From contig CAMBJF010000025.1 in assembly GCA_945867875.1 (NCBI GenBank), forward strand, positions 1 to 19,693: 19,693 nt of DNA. The letters run 5' to 3'. The position numbers were made by a program, and so were the translations under genes. The notes under the pieces are model-generated. The model was not told the DNA's origin and ran no database searches. It worked only from the letters and a program-made list of their open reading frames with translations. Positions 7,952-14,951 of the stretch are shown here, one piece after another; positions within the stretch are counted from its first letter, which is position 1; every line of letters begins with the position of its first letter. The DNA is from an uncultured Ruminococcus sp. (GTDB taxonomy: Bacteria; Bacillota; Clostridia; Oscillospirales; Ruminococcaceae).

Positions 7952-8758
7952 TCAGATGTATTTCCTGATAGTAATGCGGACCCTGTCTTTTTTCGTGGAG
8001 CCGCCTATTTCAGACAGAATGAACCTGCCTGCGCCTCTTACAGACAATACGCTGCCCTCGGAGACATTTTCGGATACGCTTTCCGTAATACCGTGATTTA
8101 CCGAAACCGAACCCGAACGGATAAGCACAGCCGCCTTTTCACGGCTCACTCTCACAGCCGCCGCCACGATGCAGTCAAGTCTCAGCGATGCAACCGTTGC
8201 GGTCATCTCGCTGAATTTATCCTCTCTCGCCACAGTCTCGCCGTCGGCAAAGCGGACCTTTACCCCCACCCTGCCTATCTTTGTAAGCGACATCACCGCC
8301 ATATCCGCAGCTTCGGGACATAAAACAGCATATGCTCCGTTCTCGTCGCATACAATGTCCCCAGTCCTGCTGCGCTCAATGCCCAGCGACATAAGGCTTC
8401 CAAGGTAATCCCTGTGAGTCAGAGAGGACGCTCCCCTGCTGTCAAGCCGTATAACACGAAGAGGAAAATCTCTCTCCTCAGGCTGACAGTATTCGGGATA
8501 AACGCACAGCATAAGCCGCTGTGCACCCTCATATCCTCCGAAAAACCTGTATTCCCCCGTACCCATATAGGCAAGGAACTTTTCCGCCGCCACTGACTCA
8601 CTCTCGCTTAAAAATCCCGAAAATCTCGGAGAAAAGCTTTTTTCGCATATCTTCATCATATCCGCAATGTGAGATATGAGCAGAGCTGCGTCACCGTCAA
8701 GCCTGTTTGCGGCAATAAAGGAATTTTTGTCACGTGCCATAGCTAAAAATAGGCTCAC
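7952..8758 (-). CDS. ylmH: YlmH family S4-domain RNA-binding protein
   Basis: YlmH is an S4-domain protein encoded in the division cluster of Gram-positive bacteria; studies in B. subtilis link the family to ribosome-associated quality control. The 268-residue protein has an N-terminal region with FSGFLSESES and a central YFRF-like segment (EYRFFGGYEGAQR, about 71-83). A C-terminal S4 domain at about 190-255 includes LRLDCIVAAAVRVSREKA and SGSVSVNH. A GTG start at 8758 is listed, 8 bases after the sepF stop; GGAG lies 19 bases upstream, which is far for a ribosome site. An ATG at 8740, six codons later, is an alternative, also without a close site, so coupling to sepF seems likely. The spacer to divIVA (74 bases) is the longest between two genes of the division cluster. 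Confidence 0.9.
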   Translation of the reverse strand: MSLFLAMARDKNSFIAANRLDGDAALLISHIADMMKICEKSFSPRFSGFLSESESVAAEKFLAYMGTGEYRFFGGYEGAQRLMLCVYPEYCQPEERDFPLRVIRLDSRGASSLTHRDYLGSLMSLGIERSRTGDIVCDENGAYAVLCPEAADMAVMSLTKIGRVGVKVRFADGETVAREDKFSEMTATVASLRLDCIVAAAVRVSREKAAVLIRSGSVSVNHGITESVSENVSEGSVLSVRGAGRFILSEIGGSTKKDRVRITIRKYI

Positions 8759-8766
8759 ACGTGATA

Positions 8767-9228
8767 TCAGAGTAATACTCCGTTGCTTTCAAGCTCTGCG
8801 GAAAGCTCGTCTCCCTGAAACCCAACGTTGTAGGGGGTGATGATGAATGTGTTGTTGGCAACAGGCTTGATGCTGCCGCCGTTTGCATATGCAACGCCGC
8901 CCAGAAAGTCGATGATTCGCCTTGTAACGTCTGGAGTTGTTGCCTCAAGGTTTAATACAACAGTCTTTTTGTTGTTAAGGTGATTTGCGATCTCCTTTGT
9001 ATCGGAGAATTTCTCAGGCTTTACAAGTATCACCTGAAGCTGAGCTGTCACCTGAATGTTCACTCTGTTGTTATCGGCTGCGGGAACGATATTCTGAGGT
9101 CTGGGCATACCATAGCCCTCATTCTGAGGAACAGGATTGTTCTGAGGAACCTCCTCATAGCCCTCATCATAATCATCAGGCTCACCGTCAAAGCCCAGTG
9201 CAGATTTGATATTGTCGAAAAGTCCCAT
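8767..9228 (-). CDS. sepF: Cell division protein SepF
   Basis: SepF binds the membrane and the C-terminus of FtsZ and aligns FtsZ filaments into rings at the septum. At 153 residues this one has the family's usual length. The N-terminus MGLFDNIKSALGF is the amphipathic membrane-binding helix. An acidic, proline- and asparagine-rich linker follows (about 14-50). The globular SepF domain runs from about residue 58 to 145, containing VILVKPEKFSDTKEIANHL, TVVLNLE and RRIIDFLGGVAYANGG, all typical. The start is clear: AAAGGA lies 11 bases before the ATG. The gene follows yggS by 37 bases and is 8 bases before ylmH. In B. subtilis ylmG lies between sepF and ylmH; here it is absent. Confidence 0.96.
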   Translation of the reverse strand: MGLFDNIKSALGFDGEPDDYDEGYEEVPQNNPVPQNEGYGMPRPQNIVPAADNNRVNIQVTAQLQVILVKPEKFSDTKEIANHLNNKKTVVLNLEATTPDVTRRIIDFLGGVAYANGGSIKPVANNTFIITPYNVGFQGDELSAELESNGVLL

Positions 9229-9265
9229 TTTTATTTCTTCCTTTCTCTTTCTATAAAAAATTTAG

Positions 9266-9964
9266 TTAAATGCTGTAATTTCTTGCCCCGAAAAGAGCAG
9301 TGCCCAAGCGCACCATACCCGTGCCGAACCTTACCGCTTCTGTGTAGTCCGCAGACATACCCATTGAAAGCTGTGAAATGTCCGTATTTTTGGGAGAGCG
9401 TGACTTCATATCCCCGAACAGCCGCTGCATTTTTTCAAAATAAACACAGCTGTCCGACGGAGGCGGAATGGTCATAAGTCCGCAGACTCTGACTCCCTTA
9501 AGCTCGGCTATCTCGCAAATGCCCTCATAAACAGCCTCGGGAGCAAAGCCGCTTTTGGACTCCTCGCCGCCGATATTCACCTCGCACAGGATATCCATAA
9601 CTATCCCCTTTGCAAGGGCACGGTCGGATATCTCCTTTGCAAGACCGATGCTGTCAACGGACTGTATCATCGTCACACTATCTATGATATACTTAATTTT
9701 GTTGCTTTGCAAGTGCCCGATGAAGTTAATTTCAGCATTTTTTACATACTGTTCTTTTTTGCTTAAAAATTCCTGAACTCTGTTCTCGCCAAGAAGCTCA
9801 AAGCCCTGAGAAACAGCAAAATTAACTCTCTCGGGAGGAACGGTTTTCGTGACCGCCATAATTTTGATATCGTCGGTCTCTCTTCCCGCCTTAACCTTTG
9901 CTTCCTCCATATTGAAGCGAATGCGCTTGATATTTTCGGAAATATCCTCAAACTGATTATTCAA
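9266..9964 (-). CDS. YggS-family PLP homeostasis protein (YlmE-like)
   Basis: YggS/PLPBP proteins bind pyridoxal phosphate and keep its free level and amino-acid pools in balance; no enzymatic reaction is established for the family. The 232-residue protein has the usual length. Lys40 in IMAVTKTVP is the PLP-binding lysine, followed by LLGENRVQEFLSK, NFIGHLQSNK, GLMTIPP, LSMGMSADY and VRLGTALFGAR, all family signatures. A TTG start at 9964 is chosen because GAGGGGG lies about 8 bases upstream and the protein then begins NNQFEDISENIKRIR, matching the family N-terminus. The frame stays open to 10117, but that extension is low-complexity and is read from the other frame of the upstream gene. The start overlaps the HlyD-like stop by 8 bases. 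It is the yggS/ylmE gene of the sepF cluster. Confidence 0.94.
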   Translation of the reverse strand: MNNQFEDISENIKRIRFNMEEAKVKAGRETDDIKIMAVTKTVPPERVNFAVSQGFELLGENRVQEFLSKKEQYVKNAEINFIGHLQSNKIKYIIDSVTMIQSVDSIGLAKEISDRALAKGIVMDILCEVNIGGEESKSGFAPEAVYEGICEIAELKGVRVCGLMTIPPPSDSCVYFEKMQRLFGDMKSRSPKNTDISQLSMGMSADYTEAVRFGTGMVRLGTALFGARNYSI

Positions 9965-11402
9965 AGTGAATTTCCCCCTCTGAACTATTCTCGGATACCG
10001 GACTCTCACTTGTTTCGGAAACGGTGGTCTCCTCAGTGATGTCCGTTTCTGCGGCAGATGTTTCCTCTGAGATATCGCCTTCCGTTTCGGAAACAAAAGG
10101 CTCAGTCTCGGAGGCAACAGGGTCTGTATAAAGAGGAATTTCCTCTTCCTCAGGAGCCGTCGTCTCTATGACCTCATCGGAATTTGCCATATATGCCGCC
10201 GTGTCAACTCCCTCGATGATTATGTCGTCGTAAACGCAGACATATTCCTCATTGGAAGTAAGCTTTGAAATCAGGTATTCATCGCTTTCAAATATAGGGT
10301 CAACTTTTTTGAAAAGCACTCTCTGTCCCCAGAGGACATAGCAGCCTTTTTCATTGTTTTTATTAAATCTCAGAGCCTCTCTCGGGACCTTTATTCCCTC
10401 GAAGTCATTGAGCGTCATTTCCACACGTTCAACACGTTTCTGCACCAGCTTGAAGGTCATCTCCTCGCATCGCAGTATGAGCACCCATTCCTCGGGATTG
10501 TCCGTAGGTTCAAGAGATTCTATAACAGCATTCACCGTGTCGGGAGTCGAAGCAAAGCTCAGCTTCACCGAATCACCCGGGTTGTAAACGCTGTCGGAAT
10601 TGTCGATAATGCCTGCAATTTTCCAGTTGTAGCCTCTTACAAGCTTGCCTATCTCGTTTTTGCTCTTGTTTTCCCTGACCGACCTTTCGTTGGCGATAAC
10701 GTCCTTTATGGTGTCGGCGGTAAGACCGCCGCTATTGTCCATAGTAAGGGTGCCCTCGTAGCCGTCTGTGGTGCTCACAAAGTAGCCCGCATCAGGGGAA
10801 ACTATCTCGGATTTGCTGTTTTTCCGCCGCTTCACAAGCTCGTCTATCTGGCTGTTGAGCTGGGCGATACGGTCATCATAGCCGTCCTCCTGCTTAACGG
10901 ATATCTGATAGATGCTCATAAGGGTGAGCAGGTCGTCACGCTGGCTCTTGATGTCGGAAATATCCCTTTTCGCAAGCCTTGTGGCAACAGCCTGATACTT
11001 CTCGCTGATAAGGGGAGCAATGAAGTCAGGCTTGGCGGTAAGCACGGTTCCGGGGTTCTGAGCAGCCTTTAAGAGGTCTATCTCAGCGGAAAGCTCGTCA
11101 ATTTTCCTGTTTATCTCGATGTCGCTCTCGCTGCCGTAAACGTAAGCCACAACAGAGCCGTTAGCCACCTTGCTGCCGTCGGCGATGGGGTAGCTCAGAA
11201 CTCCCGTGTAGCTCTTTTTGATAACGGATTCATCACGGATATAAACGCCTCTGAAAGAGACCTTGTCCGCCGAAGAAGCAATGACCGCCGTAGTGGTCTT
11301 GTACTGCTCCGTCATATCGGTATAAGCGGTATGAGCGGCTGAGCATAAAACAAGTGCCGCCAGCAGGAAAAACAGGACTTTCATAATTACGCCGTTGTCC
11401 AT
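9957..11402 (-). CDS. HlyD-like membrane-anchored protein of unknown role in the division cluster
   Basis: This 481-residue protein starts with a hydrophobic segment (MKVLFFLLAALVLCSAA, from residue 7) that serves as signal anchor or signal peptide. Residues of about 50-95 look like the first half of a barrel-sandwich (lipoyl-like) domain, ending GSKVANGSVVAYVYG. A helical region with coiled-coil features (about 93-190) follows. The second half has HlyD-like beta segments: PGDSVKLSFAS, then IKVPREALRF and GCYVLWGQRVLFKKVD. The last 60 residues are a Glu/Thr/Ser-rich acidic tail. This layout is that of membrane-fusion or adaptor proteins, but no ABC transporter or other pump gene is nearby. 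AAAGGA lies 9 bases before the ATG. It ends inside yggS (8-base overlap) and follows hfq by 26 bases. A role in division or envelope work is a guess from location. Confidence 0.8.
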   Translation of the reverse strand: MDNGVIMKVLFFLLAALVLCSAAHTAYTDMTEQYKTTTAVIASSADKVSFRGVYIRDESVIKKSYTGVLSYPIADGSKVANGSVVAYVYGSESDIEINRKIDELSAEIDLLKAAQNPGTVLTAKPDFIAPLISEKYQAVATRLAKRDISDIKSQRDDLLTLMSIYQISVKQEDGYDDRIAQLNSQIDELVKRRKNSKSEIVSPDAGYFVSTTDGYEGTLTMDNSGGLTADTIKDVIANERSVRENKSKNEIGKLVRGYNWKIAGIIDNSDSVYNPGDSVKLSFASTPDTVNAVIESLEPTDNPEEWVLILRCEEMTFKLVQKRVERVEMTLNDFEGIKVPREALRFNKNNEKGCYVLWGQRVLFKKVDPIFESDEYLISKLTSNEEYVCVYDDIIIEGVDTAAYMANSDEVIETTAPEEEEIPLYTDPVASETEPFVSETEGDISEETSAAETDITEETTVSETSESPVSENSSEGEIHFE

Positions 11403-11428
11403 CGCCGTTTATCCTTTCGGTAGCCCGA

Positions 11429-11680
11429 TCACTTTTCGGCAGCGTCCTTGTCCTGCTCCGCATCGAGAATTGAAATGGGTCTTGCGGGAACGATGGTGGA
11501 AATAGCGTGCTTGTAAACAAGCTCCTGCTTTCCGTCAGCATCGATTATAACAGCATAGCTGTCAAAGCCCTTGACAACGCCCTTGAACTGGAAGCCGTTT
11601 GTGAGGATACAGGTAATGGGTATCCTTTCTTTTCTTGCCTGATTAAGGAAAACGTCCTGAAGATTTAACGCCTTGTTCAT
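11429..11680 (-). CDS. hfq: RNA chaperone Hfq
   Basis: Hfq is a ring-forming Sm-like protein that binds RNA and helps small RNAs act on mRNAs. The 83-residue protein contains the Sm1 segment (GFQFKGVVKGFDSYAVIID) and the Sm2 motif YKHAIS that is diagnostic of bacterial Hfq, followed by TIVP. The C-terminal tail is short and charged (AEQDKDAAEK), as usual in Firmicutes. The ATG at 11680 is preferred over one at 11689, because GAAAGG lies about 9 bases before it but touches the other. The gene follows miaA, as in many bacteria, after a 105-base gap that holds a likely promoter and a small open frame. Its own stop is 26 bases from the HlyD-like gene, so it may be transcribed from both the distant and the local promoter. 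Confidence 0.97.
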   Translation of the reverse strand: MNKALNLQDVFLNQARKERIPITCILTNGFQFKGVVKGFDSYAVIIDADGKQELVYKHAISTIVPARPISILDAEQDKDAAEK

Positions 11681-11685
11681 TAAGA

Positions 11686-11769
11686 TCATCCTTTCAAATT
11701 TATCTTCTGTTCTATCTGATATATCTGTTTTGCATGATGAAAATAGTGATACAGAGCATACTGCTCCAT
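11686..11769 (-). CDS. Possible 27-residue ORF upstream of hfq
   Basis: An ATG at 11769 opens a frame of 27 codons (start MEQYALYHYF, end QKINLKG) and stops with a TGA inside the hfq ribosome site. The peptide is rich in Tyr, His, Gln and Lys, with no signal peptide or clear motif. If the promoter at 11780-11785 is used, the message would begin only three or four bases before this ATG, so it would be almost leaderless; the upstream AAAAAGAA is a poor ribosome site. It could be a real small protein, a leader peptide coupled to hfq, or chance. The stop is partly explained by the ribosome site itself, since AAAGGATGA also ends the HAD gene before tktN. I lean towards untranslated but cannot exclude it. 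Confidence 0.25.
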   Translation of the reverse strand: MEQYALYHYFHHAKQIYQIEQKINLKG

Positions 11770-11779
11770 ATTCTTTTTA

Positions 11780-11788
11780 ATTATATCA
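11780..11788 (-). promoter_or_regulatory. Likely promoter (extended -10) for hfq
   Basis: On the minus strand TATAAT (11785-11780) is preceded by TGA, giving an extended -10 box TGnTATAAT that overlaps the miaA stop. The hexamer 17 bases further upstream (TAGCCA) is a poor -35, which extended -10 promoters can tolerate. Transcription would start near 11772, giving a leader of about 92 bases before hfq. A small hairpin (GAGCA with TGCTC, about 11755-11767) lies at the start of that leader. Confidence 0.55.
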
Positions 11789-12739
11789 CATAATTTCCGA
11801 TTTGGCTACTATATTCAAGCAATTTGATATAATTCCGTCAAATTGTTCACTATTTGCCGTATCGACCCACTCAATTCGTACATCTCGACGAAACCAGGTG
11901 AGCTGACGCTTGGCATACCGCCGTGATTCCTGCTTTATCCTGCCCACCGCATCATCAAGAGAGCACTCCCCCTCGAAGTATGGTATCATTTCCTTGAAGC
12001 CGATAGCATTGAATGCCGTGCGGAGCTTATATTTCTCATATACCTCCCGCACCTCGTTTTCAAGCCCTGTTTCAATCATCTTGTCCACCCTGCGGTCTAT
12101 CCTGTCATAAAGCACCTGCCTGTCAAAGCAGGTAAGCCCTATCATACAGAGCTTATAGGGCGATTCGGTCTTTTTGCTGAGAGTGCGGTTTTCTTCTCCC
12201 GTACGCCCCGACAAAAGGCACATCTCAATTGCCCTTATGACCCTTATAACATTGTTGGGGTGTATCATCTCCGCCGCCTTTGGGTCAAGCGAGCGAAGCT
12301 TTTCGTGCATATATTCCTTACCCTTTTCAGTCGCCTCCGCCTCCAGTTCTTTTCTCAGGCTGTCATCGGAAACGATGTGGTCAAAGGAAATATTGTCGAT
12401 AAGAGAATTGATGTAAAGCCCCGTGCCGCCGACGATTATCGGCATTTTCCCCCTGCCGTGAATGTCCGAGATGCACTCCTTCGACATTCGCACATAATCC
12501 GCCACGGAAAACTGCTCATCTGGTTCGAGGAAATCCATCATATGATGAGGAACGCCCCGCATTTCCTCTTTGTCGGGCTTGGCTGTGGATATGGCAAGCC
12601 CTTTGTATATCTGCATAGAATCGGCTGAGACCACCTCGCCCCCAAGCCTGAGGGCAAGCTCAACGCCAACCGCAGTCTTGCCCGAAGCCGTGGGGCCGCA
12701 CACAACTATAACGGGTATCTTTTCCGTGAAATTATCCAT
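11786..12739 (-). CDS. miaA: tRNA dimethylallyltransferase MiaA
   Basis: MiaA transfers the dimethylallyl group from DMAPP to the N6 of adenosine 37 in tRNAs that read codons starting with U. The 317-residue length is normal. The P-loop is GPTASGKT (15-22), followed by SADSMQIYKGL, in which the Asp and Ser are conserved. ISTAKP, PHHMMDFLEP, FSVADY and IIVGGTGLYINSL come next, all expected. The C-terminal part contains NAIGFKE and RYAKRQLTWFRRD, the usual tRNA-contacting motif. The ATG at 12739 shares one base with the mutL stop (TAATG) and has AGGAG 9 bases upstream. The mutS-mutL-miaA-hfq order is a known arrangement. MiaB, which further modifies the same base, is not in the window. Confidence 0.97.
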   Translation of the reverse strand: MDNFTEKIPVIVVCGPTASGKTAVGVELALRLGGEVVSADSMQIYKGLAISTAKPDKEEMRGVPHHMMDFLEPDEQFSVADYVRMSKECISDIHGRGKMPIIVGGTGLYINSLIDNISFDHIVSDDSLRKELEAEATEKGKEYMHEKLRSLDPKAAEMIHPNNVIRVIRAIEMCLLSGRTGEENRTLSKKTESPYKLCMIGLTCFDRQVLYDRIDRRVDKMIETGLENEVREVYEKYKLRTAFNAIGFKEMIPYFEGECSLDDAVGRIKQESRRYAKRQLTWFRRDVRIEWVDTANSEQFDGIISNCLNIVAKSEIM

Positions 12740-14931
12740 TAAACTATTCTCCTGAACTGCTTTTCAAGCTCCTTTTTGGTGAGCTTGAACATAACAGGTC
12801 TGCCGTGGGGGCAGTATCTTATCCTGTCGTCCGAAAGTATCTGTGACACAAGGTATTTCAGCTCCTCCGTGTCGGTGATGTCATTCGCCCTTATCGCCCC
12901 GTGGCAGGCAATTGTGTGGTACATATCATCAAGTATTTCGGGAAGAGGGTCGTGCCTGTGAGCCGCAAAATTCCGTGCAAGCTCATTTACAATAGTACCC
13001 GCATCGCTCTTTTCGAGCACCGTGGGAATGCCCTTGATAATGACCTTGGGAGCTTCCGCCTCCTCAATGTCAAAACCGAGATCGGCGCATACACGAAGAT
13101 TTTTCACCAGCGCATCATACTCCCCGTAATCCAGCACAAGCTCCTCGGGGATAAGCAGCTGCTGCGCCGTAAGGTGCTCCCTGCCCGTCCTCAGCCGCTC
13201 AAAGCGTATCCTTTCGTGAGCAGCGTGCTTGTCAACGATAAGTATGCCGTCCTCCAGCTCTGCAATTGCGTAATTCTTGAACGCCTCCCCGATGATGCGG
13301 AAAAATATCTCCTTTGGCGGCTCTTCCTCCTGCGCAGGCTTTTCAGGCTCCTTATGCTCCTCAAAAGCAGTGCTGTTTATGTATTTGAACTCCTGCTTCG
13401 GCTGCTCGGAATGAAGATTTTCAATAGCATCGCTGTCCGTGCTGTTTCCGTAGCCGCTCTGCAAATGCTGGGATATATCGGGCTTTATGGGTTCGGGTTC
13501 AGGTATATTCACAGGAATATTTTCGCTCTCGGTCACATTTTCGGGAACCATTTCAGCCTTATTATTAATAGGTGCTTCCACAATTTCTGCGGGCTTTACA
13601 TCAGTATTTTTAGCCCCAGCCCAGGCAGCCTCCGCAGCGGCAACAGCCATTTCCATCTGCTCCTCCGCAGACCTGCCCTTTGCGCCCTCGAAGTCCCGTG
13701 GGATTTCCTCCACACGGATATTATGGTCATATCCCTCGCCGTTTTTCACTGCATTTATGCTTTCCCTGCGGGCAGTGTTGTCCCTGTCATCGGTGGAAAC
13801 GGGTATCACCTTTTCGGTGTATTTCGACCTCGATGTCTCGTTGAGCGTGGTCTGAACGGGCTTGGGCGGGTCGGTGAACAGGGGCATAGCATAATCCGCC
13901 TCGGTCTTGGGCTTTCTTTCAAGATTCATCTCAACAGGCTTTGTGTCCGCAAGAATGGCGTTTTTCACAGCAAAATAAAGTGCGTCATAAATAAGCTTAT
14001 CATCGGAAAATCTCACCTCAGTCTTTGCGGGGTGAACGTTCACGTCCACAGTCTGGGGCGGTATATCAAGAAAAATAACGCAGGCAGGGAATTTTCCCTC
14101 CATAATGCAGTTTCTGTAGGCTTCTTCAAGGGCGCTCATACAGGTAAGTGAGCGGACATATCTGCCGTTAATGAAAAAATGCTGCATTGAGCGGTTTTTT
14201 CGTCCCCACAAGGGCTTTACCGTATATCCCGAAACGGAAATGCCGCCGAGCCTGTAGTCAACGGGCAGCATAGACGCAGCAAATTCCTTTCCGAAAACGG
14301 AATATACTGCGGAATAAAGCCTGTTGTCTCCGGGGGTGAAAAGCTCCTGACGGTTGTTTCGGATAAATCTGAATGATATTTCGGGGTGGGAGACCGCAAT
14401 TTTGCTCACAATAGATGCAATTGCATTTCCCTCGTACTTGTCCTGCTTCAAAAATTTCAGACGGGCGGGGACGTTGTAGAAAATGTCCCTTATAATAATG
14501 GTAGTGCCGTCGGGGCAGCCCGAGCGCTCAATGAGCTTTTCCTCCGTGCCCTCGATAATGTAATGGGTGCCGTACTCCTCGTCCCTTGTCTTTGTAATGA
14601 CCTCGCACCTCGCCACTGCGCATATTGACGCAAGAGCCTCACCACGGAAGCCCAGGGTAAGTATCTTTGTAAGGTCGTCCTTGACGCTCAGCTTGCTTGT
14701 GGCGTGGCGGAGAAATGCCACGGGAACGTCCTCGTGAGCCATACCGCAGCCGTTGTCGGTTATCCTTATGTACGTGATGCCGCCCTGCTTTATCTCCACA
14801 GTGATCGCAGAAGCGCCGCTGTCAATGGAATTTTCCACAAGCTCCTTTATGACCGAGCTTGGGCGCTCTATGACCTCGCCTGCGGCAATAAGCTCCGAAA
14901 GCTCCTTGTCAAGCACGTGTACCCTTGGCAT
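12739..14931 (-). CDS. mutL: DNA mismatch repair protein MutL
   Basis: MutL links mismatch recognition by MutS to strand incision. The 730-residue protein has an N-terminal GHKL ATPase with KELVENSIDSGAS (Glu30, Asn34), TDNGCGM and LGFRGEAL. A transducer domain follows (FINGRYV, VDVNVHPAKTEVRF). A Pro/Glu-rich linker covers about 340-530. The C-terminal dimer/endonuclease domain carries DKHAAHERIRFE (567-578), ACHGAIRAND and CPHGRPVMF. These are the metal-binding motifs of nicking MutL proteins found in bacteria without MutH, although the first usually reads DQHA. The ATG at 14931 is chosen because AAAGGA lies 9 bases before it; in-frame starts at 14940 and 14955 have no usable site. It begins 20 bases after mutS and its stop overlaps miaA. 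Confidence 0.97.
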   Translation of the reverse strand: MPRVHVLDKELSELIAAGEVIERPSSVIKELVENSIDSGASAITVEIKQGGITYIRITDNGCGMAHEDVPVAFLRHATSKLSVKDDLTKILTLGFRGEALASICAVARCEVITKTRDEEYGTHYIIEGTEEKLIERSGCPDGTTIIIRDIFYNVPARLKFLKQDKYEGNAIASIVSKIAVSHPEISFRFIRNNRQELFTPGDNRLYSAVYSVFGKEFAASMLPVDYRLGGISVSGYTVKPLWGRKNRSMQHFFINGRYVRSLTCMSALEEAYRNCIMEGKFPACVIFLDIPPQTVDVNVHPAKTEVRFSDDKLIYDALYFAVKNAILADTKPVEMNLERKPKTEADYAMPLFTDPPKPVQTTLNETSRSKYTEKVIPVSTDDRDNTARRESINAVKNGEGYDHNIRVEEIPRDFEGAKGRSAEEQMEMAVAAAEAAWAGAKNTDVKPAEIVEAPINNKAEMVPENVTESENIPVNIPEPEPIKPDISQHLQSGYGNSTDSDAIENLHSEQPKQEFKYINSTAFEEHKEPEKPAQEEEPPKEIFFRIIGEAFKNYAIAELEDGILIVDKHAAHERIRFERLRTGREHLTAQQLLIPEELVLDYGEYDALVKNLRVCADLGFDIEEAEAPKVIIKGIPTVLEKSDAGTIVNELARNFAAHRHDPLPEILDDMYHTIACHGAIRANDITDTEELKYLVSQILSDDRIRYCPHGRPVMFKLTKKELEKQFRRIV

Positions 14932-14951
14932 TTTTATCATTCCTTTCCGTA

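Noticed and set aside
11544..11549. TATAAT on the minus strand within hfq
   Set aside because: A TTGACA nearby is only 10 bases away, too close for sigma-A, and the hexamer is coding sequence (VIID). Treated as chance.
12901..14151. Plus-strand frame of 416 codons
   Set aside because: It is antisense to mutL, has no family features, and most of it mirrors the low-complexity linker of MutL.
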